Assembly (NCBI RefSeq): GCF_901933205.1
Contig: NC_044572.1
Coordinates: 91,416,965 to 91,480,964, forward strand
DNA: 64,000 nt
Reading direction: 5' to 3'
DNA from: Camarhynchus parvulus
Lineage: Eukaryota; Chordata; Aves; Passeriformes; Thraupidae
Part shown: in pieces, positions 36,902-50,814 of the stretch
Layout of the letters: each line of letters starts with the position of its first letter
Numbering within the stretch: the stretch's first letter is position 1
Program-made: the position numbers and the translations under genes
Notes under the pieces: generated by a model
Seen by the model: only the letters and a program-made list of their open reading frames with translations
Databases searched by the model: none
Told to the model about the DNA's origin: nothing

Positions 36902-37535
36902 TGAAATCATGGAATTACAGAACTATAGAACAATATGAGTTGGAAGGTACTTTTAAAGACCATCTAGTCCAACCCCATCTCCCATGGGCAGGTATATCCT
37001 TCACTAGATCAGGTTGCTTAAAGCCCTGTCCTATCGTAGCATGGGTCCCTGCTGGGCAATAATTAGCATTGACTCCATGATTCCAGAAGGCTGATCAATT
37101 CCTTTATTTTACTATATTATATTATACTTCTGAGAAACTCATTGCCGTTGCAGTCAGTCCAATACAGCTTTGACCAGATTGGTCAATTGGATCCAAACAC
37201 CATCACCAGTGGCTAATTAAGAAATCACCCTTTGGTAAACAAATTTCCATAACACATTCCACATGTTCACAACAACAGGTGCAGCAAGTGAAGATAAGAC
37301 TAGTTTATCATTCTTTTCTCTGATCTCACAGCCTTCCCCAGGACAATGCCTGGGAGGGTTGTGCCTGCTGCTCTCTGTGAAGAGAGCTGCGGCCACACTG
37401 TCCCTTCCGACTTTGAACACTTCCAGGGATGGGACATCCACAGCTTCTCTGGGCAACCCATTCCCGGGCCTCACCACCCTCATCATCAAGATATTTCTTC
37501 CTTACTTGCAGTCGAAATTTACCTTGTTTCAGTCA
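36902..37535 (-). mobile_element. CR1 LINE fragment, split by a nested LTR
   Basis: Reverse-complement CR1 in two pieces. The left piece (36,902-37,031) has the 3'-end region with GAGTTGGAAGGTACTTTTAA, CATCTAGTCCAACCCCATCT and CCCATGGGCAGG. The right piece (37,398 to about 37,535) resumes with CTTTGAACACTTCCAGGGAT, GGGACATCCACAGCTTCTCT and GGGCAACCCATTCC. Together they read as one continuous CR1 once the insert at 37,032-37,397 is removed. Confidence 0.9.
37032..37397 (-). mobile_element. Solo LTR (ERVK-like) nested in CR1, 6-bp target duplication
   Basis: A 366-bp insert flanked by the direct repeat CTGTCC at 37,026-37,031 and 37,398-37,403. On the minus strand it begins TGTGGCCGCAGCTCTC, consistent with an LTR, though the other end reads GATA rather than CA. 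I recall a closely similar LTR as common in passerine genomes, including the GGAATCATGGAGTCAATGC block. A six-base duplication fits ERVK-type integration. Confidence 0.78.
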
Positions 37536-37539
37536 CTTG

Positions 37540-38246
37540 CTTTGTTACTACAGAACTTGGTAAAAAGTATCTCTTTTAACTCAAAGTATGAGGCCTTGAA
37601 GTGTAGTGTTTCACTATGCTCTAAAACACTCTCAAAAGCTCTCAGTAAGATTGGCTATCGATAGCAATGAGTGCCACGATATTACATGCCTAGGGGAAGA
37701 GTTGTTAGTTTAAAAACACAATGGCAAAGTTGTATCAGAGCAACTTATAAAAAAAAAGTTTCTCTTAGTGAACTTCTCCACTTCTGGAGCTGACGCTTCC
37801 GTGTTAGTGATCTTCTATTTCTCTAGACTCACAGCAGAGAATTTAAATGTCATGATATAAACTGCTAATGTTTCAAACCAAACAACAGGGCTGTACATTT
37901 GACTGGAGAAGTTTGACTGTATATTTTTTGGAAACCTTGAAAACTGAAGATGATGGAAATTTTTCCATTAGATAAAGGCATCACTGATGTAACTGAATGA
38001 TTTCTTACCTGTTGGCATAATGACATCATTTATTTCCTGGGCTGCCATAATCAAATTGCACAATAATGGAATAGTCAAGCTTTCACTGGCACCCTCTTAT
38101 ATATTCAGACCATTACCTGAGGACACAAGGGTGTGTTTCCATCCTTCTAAGAAAATGGAACCACTGTTGGAGTCATCAGCCAGATTTCCATTGGTGATGC
38201 AAACAGTGATTTATATGTATCTGTGTATTTGTGGCAGGGGTTATTA
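37540..38246. other. Intergenic DNA between two LTR insertions
   Basis: No gene or repeat recognised. Confidence 0.5.
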
Positions 38247-38251
38247 CCTAT

Positions 38252-38880
38252 TGTAGTATATGGTAGAGATAATTCATGCTATTAATGTATAAAATATTGT
38301 AAAATCCAAGCTATGTCTTTTGACCACCCCAGCCGGGAACGGAGTCTTATTTTCATTCATTAGTTCCTGGATGACGTTAAGATAATATCGAGTTTGTTAA
38401 CGTAAGAATGGAACCTTCCTGGGCCATGATCACGGACTTCCCCGGAATGTCTGGGCCACTCAAGAGTGATCTGCACCTCGAAGATTGTATCTACTACTGG
38501 TGCCTCTCTGTTACATGTGAATGCAGACTTCTCCAAAGTGTTCTGACAACGTCCAGGCACCTGGAACCAGACTTTTGCATAACCCTGCACATGTATGGCC
38601 CCAGTTCTGCATGTGAAGGGAGACAAAGGAACATTCGGTCATCTCTGCCTCAGGCAGAATAAACTGTATATAAGCTCGCTGCATGAAGCAGTTGGGGTGA
38701 ACTGAAGGGGAGACTCTGACATTTTGGCGGTCAGATCCAGGTTCACCCAGCACCGATCCCGGGGTTGACGCTGCCTTGGCTGTGGTGGCTTTTTTCTCGA
38801 AATTCTGTTTCGCTGACAATCTAATAAATCATTGCTAAATTTTCTTATAAATTTGGCTCCTGATTTGATCATTTATAACA
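38252..38880 (+). mobile_element. Complete solo LTR, 629 bp, with 5-bp target-site duplication
   Basis: Starts TGTAGTATATGG and ends TTTATAACA, with the direct repeat CCTAT immediately outside both ends (38,247-38,251 and 38,881-38,885). Inside are a TATA box (TGTATATAAGC at about 38,665) and a poly(A) signal AATAAA (at about 38,823), in the order expected for a plus-strand LTR. No internal viral sequence is present, so it arose by recombination between two LTRs. A 5-bp duplication fits ERVL or some ERV1/ERVL-like families. I cannot name the family. Confidence 0.85.
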
Positions 38881-38885
38881 CCTAT

Positions 38886-41800
38886 CCTTGAGAAAGTATG
38901 TAGGTATGAGGTTGCCAGTCACTATCTTCAGACCTTGAAGGTTCACCATGGAGGGGAAGCCTTGAAGGCTGAACGGGGCTAAATGCTGGATCCCACCAGA
39001 CATTGTTTTCTTCTGAGACACAGTCACTTCACAACCAGCTGCTGACTTCATAAATAGCTGGACTTGCTGGAGATGTTAAAATACCATCTCTTCATTCATT
39101 ACCCATCTTGCTACTGAAGAGTATCGCCCTGGTAAATCCTGTTATGGAAATAAGCATCCTTATGTTATCCGCTACAGCCCCATCTGGAAGATTTGATTAA
39201 ACCAGCTCATAACCTGCAGACTGGACGTATGTGAGTGAGGTAGGGCTCTTTTGATAGTGAGGCTCTGCAAATGGTAACCTGCACCTGATGGGATATGGGG
39301 AGCAACCAGGAGGGGTGGCAATTTCATTCTACACAGCTAGATCTGAAAGAGAATGCATGCATGCAGAAGAGCTCATTCTTACTCAGAGTGCTACAGCTTC
39401 AATTTATGTTGATATGGGAGAATGAATACAACTTGTCCTTCTCCAAACACAATTATTGCTAGTATAATATTGTGTTTTAGCTATAAGCTGTGCCAGTGTA
39501 ATGCCAGATTGATATCTCTGTTCCTCCTAACAGTTTTGCTTAAGACATCACACCCTTTACTGAAATCTTCAGGTGTCTACAAAAACAACAAAAATAGTTA
39601 TATAATTGAGTATAGTTGAGATTTTGTGGTTTCTCAGTAATGTTGCTCTGGACAGGTAAATAATTTAAAATGTTAAGTCAGAGGGATTTTCCAATAGTGT
39701 AGACTACTCATAATGAATGTATTAGAATAAATAGGGCGGTAGTTGTTTTTACTTGTTGAGTACAAATATTTAAAAGGGGTATTAATCCTTGGTGCCTGTG
39801 TATTGGTTTCGTTTTGCAATTTGTAAAGAGAGACTCAGAGAGGAAGTGAGAAGTATTTTACAACTTGAATTAGTTGTAACCTCTTACAAACTTGTTGCAA
39901 CATCTGTGGCAGGAGCCTGTGGGGAACATGAATATTCTGAAAAGGAAAGCTTCATACCTACTTAAAGACAATTGTATATTTACTTGTTTAACATCAGTAA
40001 ATGGAGTTGTCTTGGTGCTTCAAGGCTCTTGACTAGGAGAATGGTGTTCTTCAGAATGAATGTAGTTTGCAGACTATTTTTCTTACTTCTGCATACTTTT
40101 GGATTCAGTAATACTTATATTTTTTTTCTTTTCAAAATACAGTGCAAAACCATCATGAGATATGCATAAATATATATATTGCATAACACATGCTGAAAGT
40201 ATTATACCTTATTGGGGATAGAAGGAGATTTCAGAATAATTTTAATATAAAGACAATATTTTGAATCATGACATCTTGCTTCAAAGGCAAATGTATTACT
40301 ACAGTGAAAACTGTCCATGTCTTTGTGTCACATATTTAAATTAACTCCACAGCCATAAATGAAAGCCTATTAAGGTAGCAAACAACAAAACAAAGAAGAA
40401 ACTGCACTTTAATATTTGTAAGATAAGGAAAAAGGACAAATACTATGATGATGGGATTAGTGGATAGGGTTTATAGTATCATGCCCTCTACAAGTTGAAG
40501 GGGATTTTGAAGCATTGAGGAGCTTTTGATTGTAGTTTTGATTTGTGATGATGGGTCTGGTAAGTGAAGAAAAATACACACATGGGATATACTGATGATA
40601 TTGACCATGCTCTGCTTGCTTGCAGCTGGAGATTGTCCTGCACTTTTGGTTATAGCTATCATATCATCCAGAGAAAAAAATTATGTACACATGTCTCCCC
40701 AGTTTTTACAATGCAGATGCAACTTTTGCTTCTCTGCTGTCTACTCTTTTCTACACTGATGAACACTTCTAATGTGGCTAATATCTCCTAAACAGTTTGA
40801 ATATGGACTCCCTGTGCTGTGCTGAGGAAAGAGGCTGTTTCAAAGGGTGTTCAGGACCTCCAATGGAGTAGTTTTCAACAGTGACATTCTTTGAAGTTAT
40901 TGACAATTCACAGAATATAGGGCAAGTACTTCACATTGTTCTTGCTTCTTGATGACAGTTTTCCTGTCTGTGTCTGCAAAGAAATGTCCTGGCAAGTACA
41001 GGAAAAGGCAGAAAGGTGAATATAGTAGTGCCAAGCACAGGAAAAGGATAGAAAACTCTAACTGTTAAGAAAAGCTAAAACTTTTTGATGTTTCAACCCC
41101 ATTCAATGACTTATCTTCTCAATACATGATCTGTCCTTAGTTTTCCTAGTTTGCTAAGTTTCTAATGTGTCACTGATCATATTTTAAGAATACCAGGGCA
41201 AAATTTCTAATGAGTGAGGAGCTGTAGTAGATAGCAAGTCTAATCTTGGGTATGGTGGTAATTCTCAGAGAAGTAGCAAGACAAATTCTAATACTAACTT
41301 GAGGAGCAGATTTTCTTTGTTCTGCTTCTAAACAGGAAATACTTGGAGATATGGTCAAGGTCAGATTCAAGTGTTGTATTGACCAAGAAGACATTAGAGG
41401 GTGGTATGTTCTCCATCTGCACATCCAGGAGGGAGTTTTAGAAAGTTACTTCTTTTAGAGGTGTTAATGCCATGTATTATGGAATTTGTAAAACCGTGAG
41501 ACAGGCATCAGACTTACATCTAAATCTGACGGTAGCTGTTGCACGAGAAAAGATAACCTATGGTATCTCCATCTCAAAAAATACCCAAAACGAATGTTGA
41601 AGATCCTATATATCCTGTCAGACAACTCACATGGCATTTGTAATTCCATAATCCCATTTTTCTTTTGATAAGTGAATAAACTACATAAAGATTCCCCATA
41701 TTGGTTGCAATACAGAAATGGGTAGAAAATACAGCATCACGTGGTGGAAGAAATATAACCTTTATGGGAGTAGTTTTTGGGCTTGTCCATAAGTGAAGGC

Positions 41801-44800
41801 TGGGTTGAGAGCTGAGGTCAGAGTAATACCCACTGTGAGGTGTATGCTCAAGCCTGAGCACCATCTGCTGAATGACACTGCGCTTCTGTGACCTACCTGT
41901 GTCACAATTACTGGCTTATCCAAATTTGTAGAAACACTTCTTCTATCCTAAAACCACAATGAATGTGTCTTGGGAAGGAACTTTTTCTCTTTTGGTGCCT
42001 GGAAGGAATAGCTGTGATTAAGAGCAGTTTCTTAGGTAATGATGCAGGCATTGCGGAAACCACAGTGTGGTTTGAAGCACAGAACATCCTGGTCACTCCT
42101 TCCATGAGAGAGCAGCCTGGTAACAGAGGGGAGGAGAGACATCTGTGGCAACATTGTTTGGTGTGAGCTCCTCTTGGTTAAAGGACAGTCACATAGTCCG
42201 GCATGCTGCATAGTCAGCAGCAGGGAACACCACCACTTTAATTTCAAGTGCCCTCTTGTAAATGACAGGAGACTCGTAGGTGTCAAAAATCCATCATTCT
42301 CTTTCTTAACCACAGAAATCTTACGCAAGATGAAATCAGGCAATCTAGTGGCAATAAAACTAAGTAGGGAAAATGTTGGGCAATACCTGTTGACATCACT
42401 ATCTCTAGACAGCCTGTATGTGACTGCCTTCAACAGAAGTATGTAAACTTCACTGAGCTGTGGTGTGCTGCCAAGGCTAAGGTTACTCGTGCTGGAGCCC
42501 TAGCAAGAGGTCTCTTGAAGGAAGCCCACTTTGGTGACTTTTGATACCCAAAAGAACTGAAAAGGCAGGGTTTTTCTCTAGGCAGAGTCGTCCACATCTG
42601 CAGGGTGGTCATCAAGGTGAGCATTGGTGTGGCTGTGGAACCTGCTGCTCCTCAGAAGAGCCAGAGCCTTGATGGAGAAGGGGAATCCTGGTAATGGTGT
42701 GCGCATGCTGGAGCTTTAAATCTGTAGAGGTGTAGCCGGGAGAAGGGACCTGAGAAAACTGCCAGGAGTAGAAGGACAAGGGGAAATGTGGTTTAGGTTG
42801 GTAATTGCCAAGGTTTCTGATGGATGGATACTTGTTGGCCTCATTCTCTGGTACCACCACTGGGCTCTCTCATCAAATCCTTAAAAGAGACACTATTGAA
42901 AACAGTGTTTTCATAGAATTTGCTGGCCAGCCTTAGAGCATTTAGCCTGGCCTGCTGCACCATACTTTGGGAATGCCTTCTTAAGGGGAATTCTAGTCTA
43001 CTTATTGTAATAAAGTTCTTAATTCATTGTCAGAAGACTGAAACTCTTTTGGGGATTCTGCACTATTGTCATTTGACATGGTGGCTGTTGGGGATTGTGG
43101 ATGGTTTAGAGGCTTATGGGGGGGTATTGGCCTATCACAGATTCCCTGGAAGCTGCTGTGTGCCATGGGGGGCCTTGGAGTCTATTCTGTCTTGCAGAAG
43201 GAGCATGCTCTACCACCCCCAAGGAACAATAACTTTCAGACAAAGAACATTTTTTCCAGATCTCTTTTGCAAACATGGAGCTGAGTGTAGAACCCTTTCT
43301 GAGCTGAGAGGTAGCTGAAGAATTTTGTGCATTTGCTCAACCATGAAGCCATGAAGGATGAATATTGGACAGAAGCTTCTTTAGAGGGTGATATCTTGGG
43401 ACTAAGTGCAGATGGTTCTTGTTACTCTAAAATCAGAAAAAGAGCTCCTGAACCCCAGACAGAAGGTTTTCTGTCCTTGTTATTGAAAAGAGATCCACTG
43501 AATTACGGACTACATGCCAAAACACCTTGAAAAGCAAAATGGAGTGCTCTGGAGCCATAGGAGGAAGTTTGATTCCTGAGTAGATAAGCTACTTTTGATG
43601 GAATTCCAGGACAGCTAGTGCATCACTGAGATAAATTGTGGATCCAGACCAGGTCTGGAATGTGTGGTACAAAGACACAGATATGTCTGCTCAAGCACGA
43701 TCTTTTCAGGGGATGAGACAGAATGAGCAGGCACACCAGCTCACCACTACCAAAAAAATGAGATCCTCTGTCCTTCTCTCCCTTTCTTTTTCCATCATAT
43801 ACTTAGTGCTTTCTCTGACACTTGTATTTCTCCAGGAGCTTATTTAATTCATTGAAATGAAAGACCCATTTATGTCATCTATGTTGTGGGCAGTCTTCTG
43901 AAATTTCAGCTGTAAAATGGGACAGTGGACTATGGTGGCTTTCAGAAGGGGACAAGAAAAAGAGGGGCACAGAAAGTGAGAAGGAGGAAAAGAAAAAAAA
44001 AGGTCAGGCAGACTTCATATTTTCAGCTGCAAGGAGATATTTATTGGCTTTCTCTACCCATTGAACTTATGCTGTGGCTTTATGCCACTTAAAACAATTT
44101 TTCCAATTAAAATTAAAGTTTTCCTTACTAAAAATTTCAAATGCCATTTTTCCATTTTTTCCACTTGCATGAGGAACTGATAGATAAACTGCATTTTTAG
44201 CTCTTCACATGCCTGAATTTTTCTGAACTTGCTGAATTCCATGACCTAGATGTTGGTCTTCTCTTGTTTCATGAGATATGTTCCATGTCTTCTATAGGTT
44301 TTTTTTTCACATGAATCACTTAACATCTAATAAAATCTCCAGCTAAGGGAAAAATAGGTAAGTAAAAGTCAAACAGCAACAAAATACTGAATGTCAAGCA
44401 TATGGAACTCCAATTTAAAATGTGGAGTAAGCTTCACTGCTTTACCTAGTCCTTTGTTCCTGTGGACATTCAGATTAGAGCAAGAAGAGATGGGGCATAA
44501 ATACAATGGTCTTTAGAAGCAATGACTAATAGGGAAAGGCAGGTCAAATATCAACCAACATTTTTAGCCTGAGACTCATGAGGATTATACACTAACAGCT
44601 AAATATAGGATCATTCTCCTAAGTTCAGACAAAATAATTAAGGACAGAGAGAATTTTATGTGGTTCAGGGCCCACTAGGAAGAGCAAAGTCAAGTAATAT
44701 ATTTTCATATGTCTGAATTCTTGTTTTCAATGAACAAACTGACAAACTGACAACTTGAATGACTGACAACTTCAACACTCAGTTGGCCAGAACAAACCTG

Positions 44801-47800
44801 TTTCTTTCACTGGTGGCTGTAGAATTTTCTTTACCAAAGACCTTTTTCTCTGTAATAGAAACTTGGGAAAAACTAGATTTTACATTTGGGAGTATTAGAC
44901 TACACTAGGTACTTTGTTCTTTTAAAAATTGTGTTAGTTGAATAAAAATAAAAAGCAGAAATAATTAGACCTTTTTTTGGCAGTATCAGCAGTAGTAGTA
45001 TAAGCATAAGCATTAGTGGTTCAAGGATCCTACATTGAGACTTTAGATTGTCTGTCAGGGAGTGTTCCTGTTTATCATGACATTAAGTAAAAAATGAGAT
45101 ATTTATAAAAAAGTGTTCAGAATAACATATCTTTGCAGCCAGCTCAGACCTTTGAGCATGCACCTTCACCTTGGCCCTAGGTAGTGTTTTGCATACAACT
45201 TCGATGCAGGTTTTTCAGGGTTCCTTTTCCCCCTGCTCCCCAACTCAAAACTGTGCTTGCTCTTTGGATGGGACTAGACTCTGGAGTTTTTGTCTTTAAA
45301 TGGTTACTAAAAATTACCAGTGGACACTGCAGCAGCTGTCAAAAGAAGGGATGAGGAGCAGGCAGCCCCACTGGAGGGAAGGGGCTAGTACACTTGGATG
45401 TGGGGGCAGTGAATGTGTGCCTTGCAGAGTCAGAGACCCTCATATCAGGAACAGGGGAACAAACATGGGGTCACACAGAACACTAACTGAAGATGAAGAA
45501 TGGGAAAAGCAGGTATAGGTGCACATGGAAAGTTAGGAGCATGAGAAAAAGGGAGAATGTGATGTGTTACAGCAATTCTGCTGCTTTAGTCTGTCGGTGT
45601 GATGTGACAGTATGAATGGGATCCACATTTCTGCCATTCCTTACACATTCTTGTCACATTGGCTGGTTTGCAGGCATATATCAGAGAATTCATTTAAATT
45701 TTTTATTTATATCTGAAATCTGCTCTAGAGGAATTTGTAGGTCCTTTGCCATGGATGTTTTTATTCTTTGTCTTCGTAAAAGCAAAGATCAACCTGCAAA
45801 CTTCTATATTTCTTTACTAATTTAGTATTGAGATGTTTATTACATCTCGCTTGCCTGGGGAAAATCCCATTTGTCTCGAGCACACAGTAGTTTCTTCTGT
45901 TTCCTGTGAAAAGCTGTTCTTCTCAGTAGGCTGTGCCTCAAAGATATTTGCTCTAAAAGTCAGGCTCAACAAAAGCCACGCAGTTTGCTCCATCCTATCT
46001 GCTTTAAGCAATCGTGCAGCAAGAGCTTCTCCTAATACAAACAAACAGTGCATTCTGAAACCTGAGTTTTGAAAACTTTGAAAAGGTGTTAATGGAGAGG
46101 TGTAAATGAGAAGAAATCAAGTTAACAATATTTTTAACCTACTTTTAAAGCTTACTTTAAACTTAAACTTGGAGTAAGTAGTAGGGTTGGAAAGGAGTGG
46201 GAGGGGGGGAAAGGATCTCTTGCTCTTTCTTTCTTTCCTTCTCCCTTTCCAGTTTGTTTACTCTGTCCGTGTGCCAGCACAGTGTGGGTATTCAGTTTCA
46301 CTCTTTTCGTAAGAGTTTTAAGCAGACATGCACTGAGTTCTTTTAATTTCTATGATTATGGAATATGGGGGACGTGAAACCTGCTAAAAAAAGTAGAGGT
46401 TCCATACTACAAAGCCACAGAAAATATCCCATGAGATTTAAGGACACATGTGGGATTTGCCCTGTTTCATACCACCTTTAGATTGCTTAGATTTCACTGT
46501 GGCTTTGAAGAGATGGTTGCCACAGACTGTATGTCTATGGACTGCTCTGAGGGTGACCCCAGGGCATGGTAAACTACTTGTGGCTGCTACTAGGAGTAAA
46601 ACTTTACAACTTTTAGCTGCAGCGGCATCCTCCCCCTTCTTGTCATGTATGCTGGGTGATATATGACAGGGGAACAGTGTAATGGTTCTCTAGATATCCG
46701 ATCAATCACAGGAAATAGCTGGCACACAGTCTTGCTAATCTTTAATCTGAGTTTGGTGGCATGGGAGAATTTTCTTGCTTCTTCTCTCCATGGTTATAAT
46801 CTACCTTGAGTTTTTTTAGTCTAGATAATATCTGATAAGAGATTAAGGACGTGATAAGTAGCTGTTTCATATGAAATTTAAGAGGCTATTAACATTCCAC
46901 TGAATTGTAAAATTGTCAAGCTAAAACCAGCTCTCCTGGCGTTCTGCACAGATGCAATAGCAAATCACTGAGTCACAGGAAATGATTCAGTCAACATTTC
47001 TAAACTTTCAATGTGTGTTTTATGGAAGAAACTTGATGTAAATGTTTAGACAGTTATGGTTTTGGAGATAAATATTGCAGTTTTATGTAGTTTGGGTTTT
47101 GACGTACCAGAATTGTGGTGCACAGTTGTCAATTTACTGAACATCTAAAGCTGTTCCATCATTGTATTTGATTCCAGTGTGGGATGTATTTTCTGTGGCT
47201 AATGAAACATGGTGTTATATTTGGGCATAACAGATTACACATCAGAATATCAGAGACAAATTATCTTTTAATGACCCGGGATTCCCTCTGCACTGCTGGA
47301 AGATAACTTGCCTGGGCTGCCATACTGTTTTCCTTAATTGTTTGTCTCCTCATCCTGCAAATACAGTGCTTCAGTGATATGACCTCTCATGGCAGGTTAT
47401 CCTCTGCCCTAAATGATCTCACTGGGTTAAACTGCTTTAGAAGGTTAAGTTAAAATATTTCCTTGCTTCTCATTTTAATTTCATTAATTAAAATAGGCAG
47501 AGTCCTGAAAATTCAAAATTCACCCTTTCTTATGTTAGTTGCTGTGTTAAAGTGTTTCTTGTGTTTTTAAAATAATTTTTCCAGTAAGATTTTAAAAATG
47601 TTTTACTTGATAAGTAAATGGACCTGCAGCATGCTTCAAAGATATTAAATCAGTGTTATGGTTCCTGTACAAAACTATCATCCTTAGGTATACTTCTGTG
47701 AAGAAGGCTTGCTACCAGCAATGATAGACAGATTCTGCCTTCAACCATATCATTTCCATGTGCCTAACTTGTCTGTAGAGGAAAATAATCCCAGGAGACA

Positions 47801-47980
47801 GCTTCTGCACATGAGCAAATGTGTTCCCACACTCTGCTCGTGTGAGGAAATCAGTGTTTGAATCTGAGACTGGAAGAACAGGGTGTTGAATGTTTCTGGC
47901 AGTAACAGGTGAGGACAGACATGACAAGACTGGTTCTTTATGGTCCTAGATTTTACCCTAGAGGTGGGCTACACTGGAAA
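38886..47980. other. Long intergenic stretch, no gene recognised
   Basis: About 9 kb of AT-rich unique DNA. All open frames are short, and none shows a domain, plausible splice structure or a GC shift. Individual regulatory elements cannot be called by eye. Confidence 0.55.
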
Positions 47981-48109
47981 GATGGGAAAAGAGATGCCTC
48001 TGAATGACCAGGATGAATCAGCCACCCTGTGCACCATAGGGCACCAGAGGGTGACCAAAGAGTTCCATTCTGTCTGGGCTGTGCTGTACCAGCTGTGGGT
48101 GACCAGGTG

Positions 48110-48941
48110 CTGGCAGGGGATGATGCAGGGATCTCTGTGGCAAGCAGCCAAGGCTGCCCTTTGCTGCCCACAGCCCATTCCAGATGAATCCAATGGCCCC
48201 ACCACCACACTTGGCTGAGCCCTTGGCAGACAAGGTGATGGTGTTTCAGAAATAATGTGTGTAAGAAAGGGCAAAATGCTGCCCAGCAGTGAGGGGTGAG
48301 GAAAAAATATGAGAGAAACAGCCCTGAAAGCCCTGGGGCAAGAGCAGCAGGAGGGGAGGAGGTGCTCCAGTTGTCCCAGCAGAGACTCCCCTTCAGTTCT
48401 CAGAGAAAACCATGGTGATGGAGGTTGACCTCCTGCAGCCCATGGGGGAGCAGAAATCCACACTGCAGCTCATGGAGGACCCCATGCACAGTCTTATCCT
48501 GCAGGAACTGCAGTGCAGGTGAAGGGCCCAAATGGAACAGTCCATGAAGATCTGGCAGCCCATGAAGAGGACCCAGGCTGGAGCAGAAAACAGCATGAGG
48601 AGGAAGGAGCAGCAGAGAGGAGCTGTTATGGACTGACCACAGACCCCATTCCCCATCCCTTAACTGCCTGATGAGGAGACGGTAAAGGAGTCAGGGGTAA
48701 AGAAGTCAGGGGTAAAGTCCCACTTCTACCTGGGAAGAAGGTAGAAGTGAGGAGTAGATGGTTTTACTTATGTCTTTTTTTCTTGACGTCTTATTGTATC
48801 CTGGTTTTCCTGTGGCACTAATTGATGACTGACCTCCTTGTCTTTATACTTTCTAATTTTCTTTCCCTGTCCTGCTGAGGAAGGGGAGTAAGACAGCTGC
48901 TGGGTGGGCATCTGACAGCAGAGCAGGTTCAGCCCACCATA
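48110..48941 (+). mobile_element. Avian LTR-like repeat with proline/glutamine-type GC-rich body
   Basis: Resembles a common avian ERV-related repeat. Blocks seen are GAGAGAAACAGCCCTGAAAG, a series of CTGCAGCCCATGG / GGACCCA / GCTGGAGCAG units, AGAGGAGCTGTTATGGACTG, CTGCTGAGGAAGGGGAGT and a terminal GGTTCAGCCCACCATAA. Plus orientation. The 5' limit is unclear and could extend to about 47,985. The family name is not certain. Confidence 0.6.
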
Positions 48942-50060
48942 AATGCATTTTGTTATATGTGGGGACTGTGAATGTTCTAATTAAACCAAATACTTGCTGT
49001 GTAATTCCTAATGATGAAGTCTTTGATGTTTAATTGTTTTTGAGGGAGATGTTTTTCTCCAGGGTGAATTTTCTTAAGTAAAAGGCAATAAATAGTAAAA
49101 TAAATTTAAAAAAACCACAATGCTAGTGATATGTAGCAAAAAACCCCAACCAAGCCCCCAAAGTTTAAAAAATGAAAATATGTCCTTTGTTCAACAGCCT
49201 GTAATAGGTAGCTTTGATAATTCAGTCCTGAAGCTTTTGCATTTCCTTTTAAAAATGTCAAACTTAGTATTGATATGACCACTTGATAGTCTTCTTGAAG
49301 GGACAGAGAAAAGCACCCTTATAGGGCTTATACCCTGTTTTTAGTTTTGTAATTTATAGCACTTTTTTAAGTGCACTATTCTTTGTGAAATTTCACAGGC
49401 AGCAGATGGCCAGAAATAAATTATTTTTACAACAAAACAAAAAATTCCTTTAGTATGATAGTAGTATGATACATGAAATTAATTGAAACTTAAAGAAACT
49501 ACTGTTAATTGTCTCCTTCACCTATAAATCCATTTCAATGTATTTGTTGCCAACTAATGTTCACTTTTCCTGCAGAATACTTACTACTATTAATATAAAA
49601 TTGGCTTAAAGTAAATAACGTAGTGATTATCATAGCTAAGGTATAATATTGAAATTGTTGAGAGTGTATGCACATAGAAAATACTGTGACTCATGGCTTA
49701 TCAGACTAGCTCAAGAAACAAAATTTGGGGCTTTTTTTAGTATAATACTTCTGTAATTCTTCTGGGTCTGTCAAAGACAAAGTAGTTACAGCAGCAAATG
49801 TAAAATATACATGTCAAATGAAACAGTGAAAAAGAAATTCTGCATGAAAAATGGGACAGACTTCTTTATCTCCCTTTTTGAACAGATTTTACATTTATCC
49901 TGACTTATGTGATCCTTCTCTTTCAGCTAAATTGTGGTAAAATGAGTCTGCGGTAGTACTGTAAAACAGAAAGGAGGAAAATGTTAAGCTTCTGTTTAAG
50001 AATCATTCATGGAATTATCTGTCATAATGAAGTTAATAGAAATTCATCAAGGACAAATGC
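48942..50060. other. Intergenic DNA, no gene recognised
   Basis: AT-rich unique sequence between two repeats. Confidence 0.55.
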
Positions 50061-50064
50061 CAAA

Positions 50065-50785
50065 CCCTGTGCCAGGGAAGGAGGGACCCCGTGAAGACCA
50101 CAGGCTGGCTACAGAGTGAGCATCTCTGTGGAAGGGGCCAGAAGGGTCCTGGACATCAGGTTGAGCGGGATCCAGCAAAGTGTCCTGCCAGCAAGGGAGG
50201 CCAACAGCATCCTGGGCTGTAGCAACAGGAGTGCAGTGAGTGGCTGGAGGGAAGTGATTATTCCTGTGTGCTCAGCACCTGTTAGACCACATTTGGACAC
50301 TGTGTTCAGTTTGGGGCCCTTGCAAACAAGAAGGAAAGTGGTAAATTGCTGTGGGTTTAGTGGAGGACCACAATCAGGGGCTGGAGCGCTTGCCCAGGGG
50401 AGAGAATCTGGGATTGTAGGGTTTGTTTAGCCTAAGAAGGGGGGGATGTGTTGGGGGCCCCTAAAAGCAGCATCCCCCTATGTGGGCCAAGGTCATAAAG
50501 ACAGAGCCTGGCACAACTCAGTGCCACAGTGTGGGGGAGTGGCAGTCAACAAGCAGAAGTTGAAACAAGAGAGGTTCACAGTATGGCTGAGGAGAAACAT
50601 TTTCACATCAAAGAAACTTAAGATACTGGAATATGTTTTCCAGAGGAGGTTATCTACTCTACTGCTTTTGAGGATTTTGAAGTCAGATTTAATGGACCCA
50701 CAAGGCTTGTCCTGCTTTAAGCAAGATATTGGGCTTGAGATATCCTCTAACTTGAATTACCCTGTGATTCTATGTGACGATAATA
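50065..50785 (+). mobile_element. CR1 LINE fragment
   Basis: Plus-strand CR1. It includes GGCCAACAGCATCCTGGGCT, CACCTGTTAGACCACATTTG, CTGTGTTCAGTTTGGGGCCC, a GTTCACAGTATGGCTGAGGA-AGAAACAT region, and the TGAATTACCCTGTGATTCTA terminus. Diverged and frame-disrupted, so not autonomous. Confidence 0.85.
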
Positions 50786-50814
50786 TTATTGGAGGAGAGA
50801 CTTTGACTAGTTAG

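Noticed and set aside
47953..48463. Overlapping frames at 48 kb of up to 164 codons
   Set aside because: They fall in an avian LTR-like repeat and lack any conserved domain.
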